Part shown: piece by piece, positions 44,503 through 54,076 of the stretch
How the letters are laid out: each line of letters starts with the position of its first letter
Numbering within the stretch: position 1 is the first letter of the stretch
Source: Arthrobacter sp. PvP023
Lineage (GTDB): Bacteria; Actinomycetota; Actinomycetes; Actinomycetales; Micrococcaceae
Reading direction: 5' to 3'
Assembly: GCF_017832975.1 (NCBI RefSeq)
Contig: NZ_JAFIBI010000001.1
Span: 1,178,001 to 1,242,000, forward strand
DNA length: 64,000 nucleotides
Program-made: the position numbers and the translations under genes
The notes under the pieces: model-generated
Databases searched by the model: none
Seen by the model: only the letters and a program-made list of their open reading frames with translations
Told to the model about the DNA's origin: nothing

Positions 44503-46179
44503 GTGACTGAAACAGCTATGCACTTTACGGCCGGCAACACTTCCGACGCCCCGCGCAGCGACCTCCCGGAACTGCTTTCCGCCCTCGCCGCGGACCTGCG
44601 CGGCGTCGGTTACTCCGTGGACGGAGTGGCCGGACTGCTTGGCGGGTCCGCCTATTCCGCTCTCAGCCGCGACCAGATCACCCCGTCGTTGATCGCCACC
44701 GAAAGTGCCGCGAAAGGCGGCCCGGAGACGGCGGCGCTTGCCGCCGTCGTACGCCTGTGGCTGCTGGCAGTGCCACAGCGCGCCGAAGTGCTCGACGCCG
44801 CCCTCCCGGGGGTCCGCACCGAGGGTCTCCTGGCGCTGGGACTTGTTGAACCTTGCGAGGCCGTGGAGGCCGGCTCGGATCCGGCTTCGGGAACCGTCAG
44901 GGCAAAAGCCGATCTGCGGCCGTACAGCTGGAGCGGTGCTGCTGAGGCAGGTGCGGACGAAACAGGCAGCAGTGGCGGCACCGACCTCTGGGTGGCCAGC
45001 GACCTCGCGGCGCACCAGCAGCCCGGCGTCCTCCGCCACGACCATGTGCTGGGAATCGGGCAGGCTTCCACCACGCTGGTGCAGACCACCATCCGCCGGC
45101 AGGTGTCCAAAGCCCTGGACCTCGGCACCGGCTGCGGCATCCAGACCTTCCACCTGTTGCACCACGCAGACCATGTGACAGCCACGGACATCTCAGCCCG
45201 GGCGCTTGCCTTCACCCGGTTCAACCTGCTGCTGAACGCCGAGGCGCTCGGCATCGACCCGGCCAGGCCGGAAGACCGGGTGAGCCTGCGCCTGGGTTCC
45301 ATGCTGGAACCTGTTGCGGGGGAGGCCTTCGACCTGGTGGTGTCCAACCCGCCGTTTGTCATCACGCCCCGAAGCGCGGGGGAGGCCGCCGCGGACCAGT
45401 TCACGTACCGCGACGGCGGCCTGCCCGGAGACGACATTGTCGCCTCACTGGTGCGGGAACTGCCGTCCGTCCTCGCGCCGGCCGGAACAGCCCAGCTTTT
45501 GGGCAACTGGGAGGTCGCCGCGGGGACGTCATGGCAGGACAGGCCGCAAAGCTGGGTCAGTCCGGATGTGGACGCCTGGTTCATCCAGCGTGAACTGGTG
45601 GGGCCGGAACAGTATGCCGAAACGTGGCTGCAGGATGCCTCTGAGTCCCGTGACCGCCGGCACTACCAGGATGCCTACGCAGCTTACCTGGACGACTTTG
45701 CCTCGAGGAACGTGGAGGGGATCGGGTTCGGCATGATCTTCCTACGGCGGCCCGCTGACGGCGCACGGCCCGCCATCAGCCGCTTCGAGGAGATCACCTA
45801 CCCCATCGAGCAGCCCATTGGCCCGCACCTGGGGGCAGCAGTGGAACGGGCCGACTGGCTGGCGGCCAACGATCTGGCCGCCGCCCACCTGCTGGTGGCG
45901 GAGGACGTCACGGAGGAGAGGCACCAGCGCCCGGGGGCGGAACACCCCGGCGTCATCCTGCTGCGCCAGGGCGCCGGGCTCCGGCGCACCAACCTGTTGA
46001 GCACCGAGCTGGCGGGCTTCGTGTCAGCGTGCGACGGCGATTTGTCCGCCGGGCAGATCATCGGCGCCCTTGACGCGCTGCTGGGCGGGGGTGACGGGTT
46101 CGACGGCGAAGCGTTCCGGAACGGGCTCCTCACCGAAGTCCGGAACCTGGTCCGCGACGGGTTCCTCCTGCCGGCCTGA
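44503..46179 (+). CDS. SAM-dependent methyltransferase with DUF7059-like N-terminal domain
   Basis: 558-aa protein. The N-terminal ~150 residues resemble the DUF7059 region. The methyltransferase domain has motif I LDLGTGCGIQTFHL, TATDISARALAFTRFN and the catalytic DLVVSNPPFVITP, the NPPF motif of N5-glutamine or N6-adenine methyltransferases such as PrmC. A long C-terminal extension (~150 residues) is unassigned. The target is unknown. The GTG at 44503 is taken as start; an ATG at 44518 is an alternative. Its 3' end overlaps the MFS gene on the other strand by 156 bp. Confidence 0.85.
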   Translation: MTETAMHFTAGNTSDAPRSDLPELLSALAADLRGVGYSVDGVAGLLGGSAYSALSRDQITPSLIATESAAKGGPETAALAAVVRLWLLAVPQRAEVLDAALPGVRTEGLLALGLVEPCEAVEAGSDPASGTVRAKADLRPYSWSGAAEAGADETGSSGGTDLWVASDLAAHQQPGVLRHDHVLGIGQASTTLVQTTIRRQVSKALDLGTGCGIQTFHLLHHADHVTATDISARALAFTRFNLLLNAEALGIDPARPEDRVSLRLGSMLEPVAGEAFDLVVSNPPFVITPRSAGEAAADQFTYRDGGLPGDDIVASLVRELPSVLAPAGTAQLLGNWEVAAGTSWQDRPQSWVSPDVDAWFIQRELVGPEQYAETWLQDASESRDRRHYQDAYAAYLDDFASRNVEGIGFGMIFLRRPADGARPAISRFEEITYPIEQPIGPHLGAAVERADWLAANDLAAAHLLVAEDVTEERHQRPGAEHPGVILLRQGAGLRRTNLLSTELAGFVSACDGDLSAGQIIGALDALLGGGDGFDGEAFRNGLLTEVRNLVRDGFLLPA

Positions 46180-47526
46180 ACCGGCAACGGCGGCGGGTGC
46201 GGGGCCGGCACCGTGCGGGACGGTTGCGGAGGAGCCTGCACCGTTCGGGACGCCCGGAGCCAAATCCTGTGAACCGAACCGCCACAGTACGGTGACGGCG
46301 ACGGCGAGGGACACCACCGCTCCGGTCCCGCCGATCAGCAGGAACCCGGTCCGGATCGGCAGCAGGGCGCCCAGGAGCCCGCCGAACGCCAACGCTGCGA
46401 TGGTGATGGCGCGGGTCAGGCCGCCGATCATGGACATCGCCTGGCCGCGGCCTTCCTCGGGCATCCTGAGGATCACGATTGCCCCGAAACAGGCATTGAG
46501 GACACCGCACGCAACACCCATCCCCGTGTAGGCGACGAACATGATGTCCACGGTGGGCACCAGGCCAATGACGGCGAGCACAGCGGACGTCAATGCCATC
46601 GACCCCAGCAGGATGCGGAGGCGCACCGGGGGTGTCCTGATCAGGCCGGCGAGGGCGGCGCCCACCGCCATTCCCAGCGCGAAAGCGGCAACGAGCAGTC
46701 CGTACTGCGTTTCGGAGGCGCCCATTTCGCCCCGTACCAGGAACACTTCAAGGACGTTGGTTGCCTCTCCTACGGCAATGAAGAACAGCGCGCCGAGCAC
46801 CAGTGCCCACACCAGGCTGTCCCGCCGGATAAGCCGGAGGCCGTCCATCAAAGCGGGCTGCTTCCGCCCGGCCCGTTCGGCTGCGGTGCCCCTCCGGGTC
46901 CGGATCAGGAACGCGCCGGCCCCCATCAGGACATAGCAGGCGCTTGCCACGGAAAAGACCAGCAGGGAGCCGCCCCAGCCACTCAGAAGACCCCCCGCCG
47001 CAGGTCCGGCCATTCCCGCGATCATGATGGTTGCCTGCATGGTGCCCACGGCGCGTGGCGTGCGCTCTTCGCCGACGATCCGGGGCAACAGGGCCTGGAA
47101 CGTCGGGCCGGCCACGGCCTGGCAGGCGTTCAGCACAAGGGTCAGTGCGAAGAGCGCGGGAATGTGATCTTCCAGGTAGTACATGCTCACGCCCATGCCT
47201 GCAACGGCGGCTGCACTTCCCGCGGAGGCCACCGTCGCGAGTGTGCGGGAATCCCTGGTATCCGCCAGCCTGCCGGCCCACGGGGCGAGGACCACCAGCG
47301 GCAGGGCGGAGCACAGCAGGTAAACGGCCACCAGCCAGGAACCGGCGAAGGAAACGGTGCCGGCCGCAGTGGCGGCCTGAAGATGCAGCATCACGCTGAC
47401 CACAACGGCACCCATGCCGGCGGCAGCCATGAAACGGGCGCTGCTCGCCAACAGGAAATCCCGGTTTCGCCAGAGCGCCGAATTTACCGGTAGTAAGGCA
47501 GGCGATGGCCCGGCAGAGTCCCCCAT
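46024..47526 (-). CDS. MFS transporter
   Basis: 500-aa membrane transporter with about 12 hydrophobic segments, starting ALWRNRDFLLASSARFMAAAG. The motif A-like WAGRLADTRDSR sits after the second segment. The family resembles MFS exporters of the EntS/enterobactin type. The last ~75 residues are a hydrophilic Gly/Pro/Glu tail that overlaps the 3' end of the convergent methyltransferase gene, so the tail's coding role is less certain than the membrane part. Confidence 0.86.
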   Translation of the reverse strand: MGDSAGPSPALLPVNSALWRNRDFLLASSARFMAAAGMGAVVVSVMLHLQAATAAGTVSFAGSWLVAVYLLCSALPLVVLAPWAGRLADTRDSRTLATVASAGSAAAVAGMGVSMYYLEDHIPALFALTLVLNACQAVAGPTFQALLPRIVGEERTPRAVGTMQATIMIAGMAGPAAGGLLSGWGGSLLVFSVASACYVLMGAGAFLIRTRRGTAAERAGRKQPALMDGLRLIRRDSLVWALVLGALFFIAVGEATNVLEVFLVRGEMGASETQYGLLVAAFALGMAVGAALAGLIRTPPVRLRILLGSMALTSAVLAVIGLVPTVDIMFVAYTGMGVACGVLNACFGAIVILRMPEEGRGQAMSMIGGLTRAITIAALAFGGLLGALLPIRTGFLLIGGTGAVVSLAVAVTVLWRFGSQDLAPGVPNGAGSSATVPHGAGPAPAAVAGSGRQEEPVADQVPDFGEEPVPERFAVEPVTPAQQRVKGADDLPGGQIAVAR

Positions 47527-47605
47527 GTCCGCGAAGCTACTCCCCGGTGAACGGGGATGTCAAGCGTTTCTTTCAGACCCGCCGGAGGGCCGATAGAATG
47601 GAGGC

Positions 47606-48241
47606 GTGAATGCAGAAACGCCGGACCCGGCGCCGGCCGCGCCAGAGGCTGCCAAGCGCAGGATCCGCCCGGAGAAGAAAGTGGAGATCACCGACCCCAA
47701 GGCTATCCGCGCGCTTGCCCACGCCGCACGCCTGGAAGTGATCTCGGAACTGTATTCCACACAGGTGAGCCGGACGGCCACGGAGCTTGCCTCCCAGACG
47801 GGCTTGACGCCGAGTGCCATGAGTTACCACCTGCGGGCCCTGCAGAAGTGGGGGATCGTGGAGCCTGCCGCCACCGCGGGTGACGCGAGGGAGCGCCGCT
47901 GGAGGGCCGCCGGAACAGACTTCACCATCAACTCAGGCGGCGGCGTGGCCAGCCCCGAGTTCGCCGTCCTGGATCTCGAGCTGGACGCCTTCCGCCGCAG
48001 GGTCGACGCCTACGCCAGGGTCCGCGATGAGCGCCGCAAAAACAATGAATCGATCGAGGCGCCCGGCGTGGTGGTATTGTCCAGCGACCTGCTGTACCTG
48101 ACCCCGGCACAGCGCGCGGAGCTGACCGCGAGGGTGTTCGGGCTGCTCAAGGAATACGAGCTTGAGGACCCGGACCAGGTCCCCGAGGGGGCCGGGCGCA
48201 TGGCCACAATGTGGTCCCTGATTCCGGACGATCGTAAGTGA
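47606..48241 (+). CDS. ArsR/HTH winged-helix transcriptional regulator
   Basis: 211-aa protein with an ArsR-type winged helix at residues ~25-100 (AIRALAHAARLEVISELY, ATELASQTGLTPSAMSYHLRAL, AAGDARERRW-like wing). The C-terminal half, with a long helix (LELDAFRRRVDAYARVRDERRKN), may dimerise. No metal-binding Cys cluster is seen. It is divergent from the MFS gene (79 bp), so it may control that transporter. The start is GTG 47606. Confidence 0.86.
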   Translation: MNAETPDPAPAAPEAAKRRIRPEKKVEITDPKAIRALAHAARLEVISELYSTQVSRTATELASQTGLTPSAMSYHLRALQKWGIVEPAATAGDARERRWRAAGTDFTINSGGGVASPEFAVLDLELDAFRRRVDAYARVRDERRKNNESIEAPGVVVLSSDLLYLTPAQRAELTARVFGLLKEYELEDPDQVPEGAGRMATMWSLIPDDRK

Positions 48242-48348
48242 TCCCCGGCACCCGTTTTCCACCTGAATGCGCATCATCCTCCAAAATATGGTGAACTAGG
48301 CGAGTATGGGCCCATCTGCCCGAGCCAACCTTTTTCTGTAGGAGCACC

Positions 48349-51084
48349 GTGCCAAGCAAGGCCAAAACCGGCAAGAAACTCGTGATTGTGGAGTCTCCGG
48401 CCAAGAGCAAGACCATCGCCAAGTACCTGGGCGAGGGCTTCATCGTTGAGGCCTCCATCGGTCACATTCGTGACCTGCCGCAGCCGTCCGAGCTCCCCGC
48501 CGAACTCAAGAAAACCTCGATCGGCAAGTTCGCCGTCGACATCGAACACGACTTCAAGCCGTACTACGTGGTGTCCCCGGACAAGAAGAAAAAGGTAACT
48601 GAGCTCAAGGCTGCGCTCAAGGACGCCGACGCCCTCTATCTCGCAACCGATGGGGACCGCGAGGGAGAAGCCATCGCGTGGCACCTGCTGGAAGTACTCA
48701 AGCCCAAGGTCCCCGTCTACCGGATGACGTTCGGCGAAATCACCAAGGAAGCCATCCAGCGCGCCATGGGCAACCTGCGCGATGTCGACCAGGACTTGGT
48801 GGACGCCCAGGAAACCCGCCGCGTACTTGACCGCCTGTACGGCTACGAAATTTCCCCGGTGCTGTGGCGCAAGGTGGCCCGCGGCCTTTCCGCCGGCCGT
48901 GTCCAATCCGTGGTCACCCGCATGGTGGTGGACCGCGAACGGGAACGCATGGCGTTCAAGGCCGCGTCCTACTGGGACCTCACCGGCCAGTTCGGTGCCG
49001 GCAACGGCGCGACGTCGTCATTCAAGGCGAAGCTCGCTGCCGTCGACGGCGCCAAGGTGGCCAGCGGCCGGGACTTCAACGACGACGGCGAACTCACCTC
49101 GCGCAACGTCACGCACCTGAACGAGGAACTTGCCACGTCGCTGGCCGCCGGGCTGCAGAACGCGGAATTCCGTGTCCGCTCCGTCGACACCAAGCCCTAC
49201 ACCCGCCGTCCGGCCGCTCCGTTCACCACCTCCACGCTGCAGCAGGAGGCGGGCCGCAAGCTGCGGTTCTCCTCCAAGAGCACCATGCAGGTGGCCCAGC
49301 GCCTCTACGAAAACGGCTACATCACCTATATGCGTACGGACTCGTCCGCGCTGAGTGATGAAGCCGTGACGGCTGCCCGGCGCCAGGCCGCCGAACTCTA
49401 CGGCCCGGAGTACGTGCCGCAGTCGCCCCGTGTTTACACCGGCAAGGCAGCCAACGCGCAGGAAGCCCACGAGGCCATCCGCCCCGCCGGCGACTCCTTC
49501 CGCACCCCGGCGCAGGTGGCCAAGCAGCTCTCGGGTGACGAATTCCGGCTCTACGAGCTCATCTGGAAGCGCACCGTTGCCTCCCAGATGGGCGACGCCA
49601 AGGGCTCCACGGCCACCATCCGCCTCGGTGCGGTGGCTGCGGACGGTCGCGACGCCGAGTTCTCGGCGTCCGGTACCGTCATCACCTTCCCCGGCTTCCT
49701 CGCCGCCTATGAGGAAGGCAAGGACGAAAGCCGCGGGGACGACGACTCCGAGGAAGCGCGCCGCCTTCCCAACGTGGCAAAGGACGACGCCCTCACGGCC
49801 TCGGAGATCGTCGCCGTCGGCCATGAGACCTCGCCGCCGCCGCGCTACACGGAAGCCTCCCTGACAGCCGAGCTGGAAAAGAAGGGCATCGGACGACCGT
49901 CCACCTATGCCTCCACCATTTCCACCATCCAGGACCGCGGCTACGTGCGTAAGCAGGGTTCCGCGCTGGTCCCGAGCTGGATCGCCTTCTCGGTGATCCG
50001 GTTGCTCGAGCAGCACTTCCATGACTACGTGGACTACGAGTTCACGGCCGACATGGAAGGCGACCTGGATAAGATCGCCAACGGCCAGGCCGTTGGCGCT
50101 GCCTGGCTCAAACACTTCTACTACGGCGAAGACTCTGACCCCGGCCTGCTGAGCATCGTGAACAACCTTGGCGAAATCGATGCCAAGGAGATCAATTCCG
50201 TGCCGATCGCCGAGGGCATCACCCTGCGCGTGGGCAAGTTCGGCCCGTACCTGGAGAGCTCGATCCCCACGATAGATCCCAAAACCGGCGAAGTGGTGGA
50301 GTCGGCGCGCGCCAACGTCCCCGAGGACCTGGCTCCGGATGAACTCACGGCCGCCAAGGCTAAAGAGCTGATGGAGACGGCAGCGCCGGAGGAACGGGTC
50401 CTCGGCGAAGACCCGCACACCGGCCACACGATCGTGGCCAAGAACGGCCGCTACGGTGCCTACGTCACGGAAATCATTCCGGAGATGACGGACGAGCAGC
50501 TGGCCAACCAGCCCGTGGAGTACTACAAGAACGGCAAGCCCAAGCCGCCGAAGAAGCCTGTGAAGGCCAAGCCGCGCACCGGTTCGCTGTTCGCCTCCAT
50601 GAGCGTGGACACGGTCAGCCTGGACGAGGCCCTGCAGCTCATGAGCCTGCCGCGCGCGCTCGGTGAGGACGCTGAAGGCAACGTCATCACCGTGCAGAAC
50701 GGCCGCTTCGGCCCGTACCTGAAAAAGGGCACCGACTCGCGTTCCATCGGCTCCGAAGAGGAAATCTTCACGATCACGCTGGAGCAGGCACTGGAGATCT
50801 ACTCCCAGCCCAAGCAGCGTGGAGCCCGTGCGGCCGTCCCGCCGCTCGCCGAGTTCGGTCCGGACCCGGTGTCGGAGAAGAACATCGTGGTGAAGGAAGG
50901 CCGCTTCGGCCCCTACATCACTGACGGGATCACCAACATCACTGTTCCGCGGTCCACCGCGCTGGAGGAACTGACGCGCGAACAGGCCGTGGAACTGCTG
51001 GCCGAGAAGCGTGCCAAGGGCCCGGCCAAGCGTCCCGCGGCGCGCAAGGCCCCGGCGAAGAAGAAGGCTGTCGCCAAGAAGTAG
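48349..51084 (+). CDS. topA: DNA topoisomerase I
   Basis: 911-aa type IA topoisomerase that relaxes negative supercoils. The Toprim domain has IVESPAKSKTIAKYL and DGDREGEAIAWHLLE. The active-site tyrosine is Tyr327 in ITYMRTDSSALS. Several C-terminal repeat domains follow (NGRYGAYVTE, NGRFGPYLKKG, EGRFGPYITDG), as in actinobacteria, which use these in place of zinc fingers. A Lys/Ala-rich basic tail (AARKAPAKKKAVAKK) ends the protein. GTG start, preceded by TAGGAG. Confidence 0.97.
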   Translation: MPSKAKTGKKLVIVESPAKSKTIAKYLGEGFIVEASIGHIRDLPQPSELPAELKKTSIGKFAVDIEHDFKPYYVVSPDKKKKVTELKAALKDADALYLATDGDREGEAIAWHLLEVLKPKVPVYRMTFGEITKEAIQRAMGNLRDVDQDLVDAQETRRVLDRLYGYEISPVLWRKVARGLSAGRVQSVVTRMVVDRERERMAFKAASYWDLTGQFGAGNGATSSFKAKLAAVDGAKVASGRDFNDDGELTSRNVTHLNEELATSLAAGLQNAEFRVRSVDTKPYTRRPAAPFTTSTLQQEAGRKLRFSSKSTMQVAQRLYENGYITYMRTDSSALSDEAVTAARRQAAELYGPEYVPQSPRVYTGKAANAQEAHEAIRPAGDSFRTPAQVAKQLSGDEFRLYELIWKRTVASQMGDAKGSTATIRLGAVAADGRDAEFSASGTVITFPGFLAAYEEGKDESRGDDDSEEARRLPNVAKDDALTASEIVAVGHETSPPPRYTEASLTAELEKKGIGRPSTYASTISTIQDRGYVRKQGSALVPSWIAFSVIRLLEQHFHDYVDYEFTADMEGDLDKIANGQAVGAAWLKHFYYGEDSDPGLLSIVNNLGEIDAKEINSVPIAEGITLRVGKFGPYLESSIPTIDPKTGEVVESARANVPEDLAPDELTAAKAKELMETAAPEERVLGEDPHTGHTIVAKNGRYGAYVTEIIPEMTDEQLANQPVEYYKNGKPKPPKKPVKAKPRTGSLFASMSVDTVSLDEALQLMSLPRALGEDAEGNVITVQNGRFGPYLKKGTDSRSIGSEEEIFTITLEQALEIYSQPKQRGARAAVPPLAEFGPDPVSEKNIVVKEGRFGPYITDGITNITVPRSTALEELTREQAVELLAEKRAKGPAKRPAARKAPAKKKAVAKK

Positions 51085-51095
51085 CCACTCGAGAC

Positions 51096-51151
51096 CGTGG
51101 GTGCGGGCCGGGTGCTGCGTTGCGCAACGCAGCACCCGGCCCGCACCCACG
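51096..51151. repeat. Perfect 56-bp palindrome (copy 1)
   Basis: Two 28-base arms, perfect with no loop, centred between 51123 and 51124 (outer arm CGTGGGTGCGGGCCGGG, centre TTGCGCAA). It lies 12 bp after the topA stop. No U-tract, so a simple terminator is not the full explanation. It matches copy 2 at 52347-52402 at 48 of 56 positions. Confidence 0.95.
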
Positions 51152-51218
51152 TTCTGGGTTTTCCACATCGCCCGGCGGGGCGCTTTTACGGTCCCCGGCG
51201 CCCGTGGAGGCTGGTGGA

Positions 51219-52343
51219 ATGAACAGTCAGGGAAACCCCCGGCCGCATGAAGCCATTGACCCGCTCGCGGACGTTTGGGCAGAGATCGCGGGCACACGTA
51301 CGGGTGGCCGGGTAGCAGGAACCACGGCGCCCCGACGCCCCGCGCTTCGGACGGATGCTGCGCCGATCCCTTCCGTCGCCTCCGCCTGCGTATCGCCTCC
51401 GGCGCGTGGTCCCGTCGCCTTACCAGCGAGTCCGCTGCCCGGCGGCTCAGTCATGTGGCGGACGGAAGAGTTGCTTGCCAGCGGGCTCAGTAAGCGGCGC
51501 ATCAATGAGCACCTCCTCGCAGGCTCCCTTGTCCGGGTCCGCACGGGCATTATGGCCCGCGGCAGTTATTGGAATGCCCTTTCTGACGGCGACCGGGGGC
51601 GTGCCCGGCTCGCCGCGTACAGCAAGCGGACCCTGGCGGCCACGGCTGGCGACGGCCTTACGTTCAGCCACACTTCCGCCGGCCGGCTGCATCGCCTGTA
51701 TCTGTGGCGGCCTGACCAACTGATTCATGTCATCATTCCCTACCACGCGGCCCGCGGTTCTCACGCGGCCGACGTCAAAGCCCATTCCGCTCTTCTCGTG
51801 CCCGGCGACCGCACCGAGATAGACGGTTTGCCAGTAACTTCACTGGATCGGACTGTGCTTGACTGCGCTCTGATGCTCAACTACCGGCAGGCCCTGATCC
51901 TCCTCGACCACGGGCTGCGGAGCGGATGCGACCGGCACCGACTGGAATCGGCCTGCGCAGGACTGGCCGGAGTCCGGGGAGTGGCAGGCTTCCGCCGGGC
52001 GCTGGCTTTTTCGGACCCGAAGTCCGAGTCGCCCGGCGAGTCATTGGCCAGGGACATCATTGCGCGGCTGAGGTTCCCCGCTCCTGTGCTCCAGTTTCCG
52101 GTTCAAACAGTCCGCGGCACCTACCGATTCGACTTTGCGTGGCCGGATCTTCGGGCCGCCCTGGAATTCGATGGAAAGTCGAAGTACTTCGACTACAAAC
52201 CGACAGCCCAAGTGATCTATGAAGAGCGCGAACGGGAGAAGCTGTTGACCGAACAAGGGTGGCGGATCCTGCGCATCGGCTGGAAGGACCTGTTCGACGA
52301 ACGGGGAATGAAAGGGCGCCTACTGCGGCTCCTGCGTGGCTGA
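51219..52343 (+). CDS. DUF559 (Vsr/PD-(D/E)XK-like) nuclease-domain protein with AbiEi-like wHTH
   Basis: 374-aa protein. A disordered N-terminus (~85 residues) precedes an AbiEi-like winged helix (EELLASGLSKRRINEHLLAGSLVRVRTGIM). The C-terminal DUF559/Vsr-like domain has YRFDFAWPDLRAALEFDGK, keeping the Asp, Glu and Lys of a PD-(D/E)XK active site, and ends GWRILRIGWKDLF. Whether it cuts DNA is unknown. It starts 67 bp after palindrome 1 and ends 3 bp before palindrome 2, so the gene is bounded by two matching palindromes. Codon use is less extreme than in topA. Confidence 0.82.
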   Translation: MNSQGNPRPHEAIDPLADVWAEIAGTRTGGRVAGTTAPRRPALRTDAAPIPSVASACVSPPARGPVALPASPLPGGSVMWRTEELLASGLSKRRINEHLLAGSLVRVRTGIMARGSYWNALSDGDRGRARLAAYSKRTLAATAGDGLTFSHTSAGRLHRLYLWRPDQLIHVIIPYHAARGSHAADVKAHSALLVPGDRTEIDGLPVTSLDRTVLDCALMLNYRQALILLDHGLRSGCDRHRLESACAGLAGVRGVAGFRRALAFSDPKSESPGESLARDIIARLRFPAPVLQFPVQTVRGTYRFDFAWPDLRAALEFDGKSKYFDYKPTAQVIYEEREREKLLTEQGWRILRIGWKDLFDERGMKGRLLRLLRG

Positions 52344-52346
52344 GAT

Positions 52347-52402
52347 CGTGGGTGCCGGCCGGGGCCTGTGTTCCGGAACGCAGCCTCCGGCCCGCACCCA
52401 CG
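52347..52402. repeat. 56-bp palindrome (copy 2)
   Basis: Same length, same outer arms and same orientation as copy 1, with 24 of 28 pairs Watson-Crick and two G-T pairs; centre TTCCGGAA. It lies 3 bp after the DUF559 stop. Confidence 0.93.
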
Positions 52403-52462
52403 AAGTCGAAGCCCGGCAGCGAGGAATTGCGCCCCGCCCGGCAAACGTGGTCGAGTAGATGT

Positions 52463-52912
52463 ATGACTGAACAGCCTGCACCCGCGGAAATCCAGCCCCT
52501 GAACGACCTCGAAGAGAAGCTCGCCACAGGTGACCAGCCGGATGCCAACCCGGTGGACGTCATCCTGTCCTTCCTCAACAACGAGGTCTACATCATCAGC
52601 TCCGATGCGCTTGAGGGCGAGGACGCACAGGTGGAACCACTGGTGCTGTCCAACGCCGAGGGCAAGCCCGTGCTGGCCGTTTTCTCGCACCCGAGCCGGG
52701 TGGACCAGCAGTTCCTCGACGCCGCCCCCAACGTCCTGGGCACCCAGGGAGCCGCCATCATCGGCAACCTCGGGGACGAGCTCGGCATGGTGATCAACCC
52801 GGGGAGCGCCTTCGGCTTCGAAATCGATCCCGAAGGTGTAGCCAACATCCGGCGCGACTTCAAACGTGCCGACCAGCCCGCAGAGGATTCGGGCACTCCG
52901 GCAGCCGAGTAG
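52463..52912 (+). CDS. SseB family protein
   Basis: 149-aa protein with the SseB-like fold pattern VYIISSDAL ... KPVLAVFSHPSRV ... GMVINPGSAFGFEIDPEGVANIRRDF. Role unknown in bacteria; some SseB-like proteins work with ESX or sulfur enzymes. ATG 52463 is chosen as the start of homologous sequence (MTEQPAPAEIQPLNDLEEKL). Confidence 0.82.
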   Translation: MTEQPAPAEIQPLNDLEEKLATGDQPDANPVDVILSFLNNEVYIISSDALEGEDAQVEPLVLSNAEGKPVLAVFSHPSRVDQQFLDAAPNVLGTQGAAIIGNLGDELGMVINPGSAFGFEIDPEGVANIRRDFKRADQPAEDSGTPAAE

Positions 52913-52992
52913 CTGCAGCTTCATTCCGACTTGGACGGGCAAGCCGCCGACGCAGTTGCGCCGGCGGCTTGCCATCGGTGAATAATGGCAGA

Positions 52993-54075
52993 ATGCGTCT
53001 AGGCGTCCTCGACATCGGTTCAAACACTGTCCATCTGCTCCTGGTTGACGCGCACCCCGGCGCGCGGCCGGTGCCCTTCGCTTCGCACAAACGGCCGCTC
53101 TCGCTGGTGCAGTTCCTCGACGCCGACGGAAACATCAACGACGCCGGCCAGCACGAACTCATCGAATTCGTCCTGGAAGCGTGGGAGTTCGCGGCCAAAC
53201 ACAAAGCCGAGGACCTGCTGGCCTTTTGTACCTCCGCCATCCGGGAAGCCACCAACGGTCCTGCGGTGCTGGCCCGGGTCAAGCACGAAACCACCGTGAC
53301 ACTCCAGGAGCTTACCGGCAGCGAAGAAGCGTCCATGACGTTCTTTGCCGTCCGGCGCTGGTACGGCTGGGGTGCCGGACCCATCCTGAACCTCGACATC
53401 GGCGGCGGCTCCTTCGAAATGGCGCTTGGCCAGGACGAGCTTCCTGAGCTGGCCACGTCCGTGCCGCTGGGCGCGAGCCGCCTCACCCGGGACTGGCTGC
53501 AGGAGGACCCGCCCACGGCGAAGAGCGTCAAGGAGCTCCGGCGCTACATCCGGGCAACCCTCAAACCTGCTGTCCGAAGCTTCAACGAGCTGGGCAGGGC
53601 CAATGTGGTGGCCGGGACGTCCAAGACCTTCCGTTCCCTGGCCCGGATCGCCGGGGCAGCCCCCAGCGCGGCCGGACCCTACGTCAAGCGCGAGCTGGGC
53701 GCCACGGACCTTGGCATCTGGGCGCAGCGGATCTCCGCCATGAAGACCGAGGATCGTCTGCACCTCCCCGGTGTCTCCGAAGCCCGCGCCAACCAGCTCC
53801 TCGCAGGAGCCCTTGTGGCCGAGGCGGCCCTGGAGCTCTTTGAGTTCAAGAAGGTCAAGATCTGTCCGTGGGCGCTGCGGGAAGGACTGATCCTCCGCCG
53901 CCTGGACCAGCTGATCTTTGAAGGACCCCTGGAACCGGCACACCAGGTGGTGCTGCCTCCCCTTGCGGCCCCCGCTGCGGCTTCCGTTGCGGCCCCCGCC
54001 GCCGCCCCGGCCTCCGCCACCGCCACCGACTCCGACTCGGTCACCGCCACCGCCTCCGGCGGGAGGGCTGACTGA
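52993..54075 (+). CDS. Ppx/GppA phosphatase family protein
   Basis: 360-aa exopolyphosphatase/guanosine pentaphosphatase-like enzyme. Actin-like ATPase-fold motifs: VLDIGSNTVHLLLVD (phosphate 1), CTSAIREA and NLDIGGGSFEM (phosphate 2). An Ala-rich tail (about 35 residues) follows the conserved part. ATG 52993 is chosen because conserved residues begin immediately. In mycobacteria the same position holds Rv0496. Confidence 0.9.
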   Translation: MRLGVLDIGSNTVHLLLVDAHPGARPVPFASHKRPLSLVQFLDADGNINDAGQHELIEFVLEAWEFAAKHKAEDLLAFCTSAIREATNGPAVLARVKHETTVTLQELTGSEEASMTFFAVRRWYGWGAGPILNLDIGGGSFEMALGQDELPELATSVPLGASRLTRDWLQEDPPTAKSVKELRRYIRATLKPAVRSFNELGRANVVAGTSKTFRSLARIAGAAPSAAGPYVKRELGATDLGIWAQRISAMKTEDRLHLPGVSEARANQLLAGALVAEAALELFEFKKVKICPWALREGLILRRLDQLIFEGPLEPAHQVVLPPLAAPAAASVAAPAAAPASATATDSDSVTATASGGRAD

Positions 54076-54076
54076 G

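Noticed and set aside
51096..51151. Palindrome as a simple Rho-independent terminator of topA
   Set aside because: Zero-loop 56-bp symmetry, no U-tract and a second matching copy after the next gene are not explained by termination alone, though a termination effect is possible.
49018..51297. 759-codon minus-strand open frame opposite topA
   Set aside because: Antisense shadow of topA caused by high GC; the plus strand has clear topoisomerase motifs.
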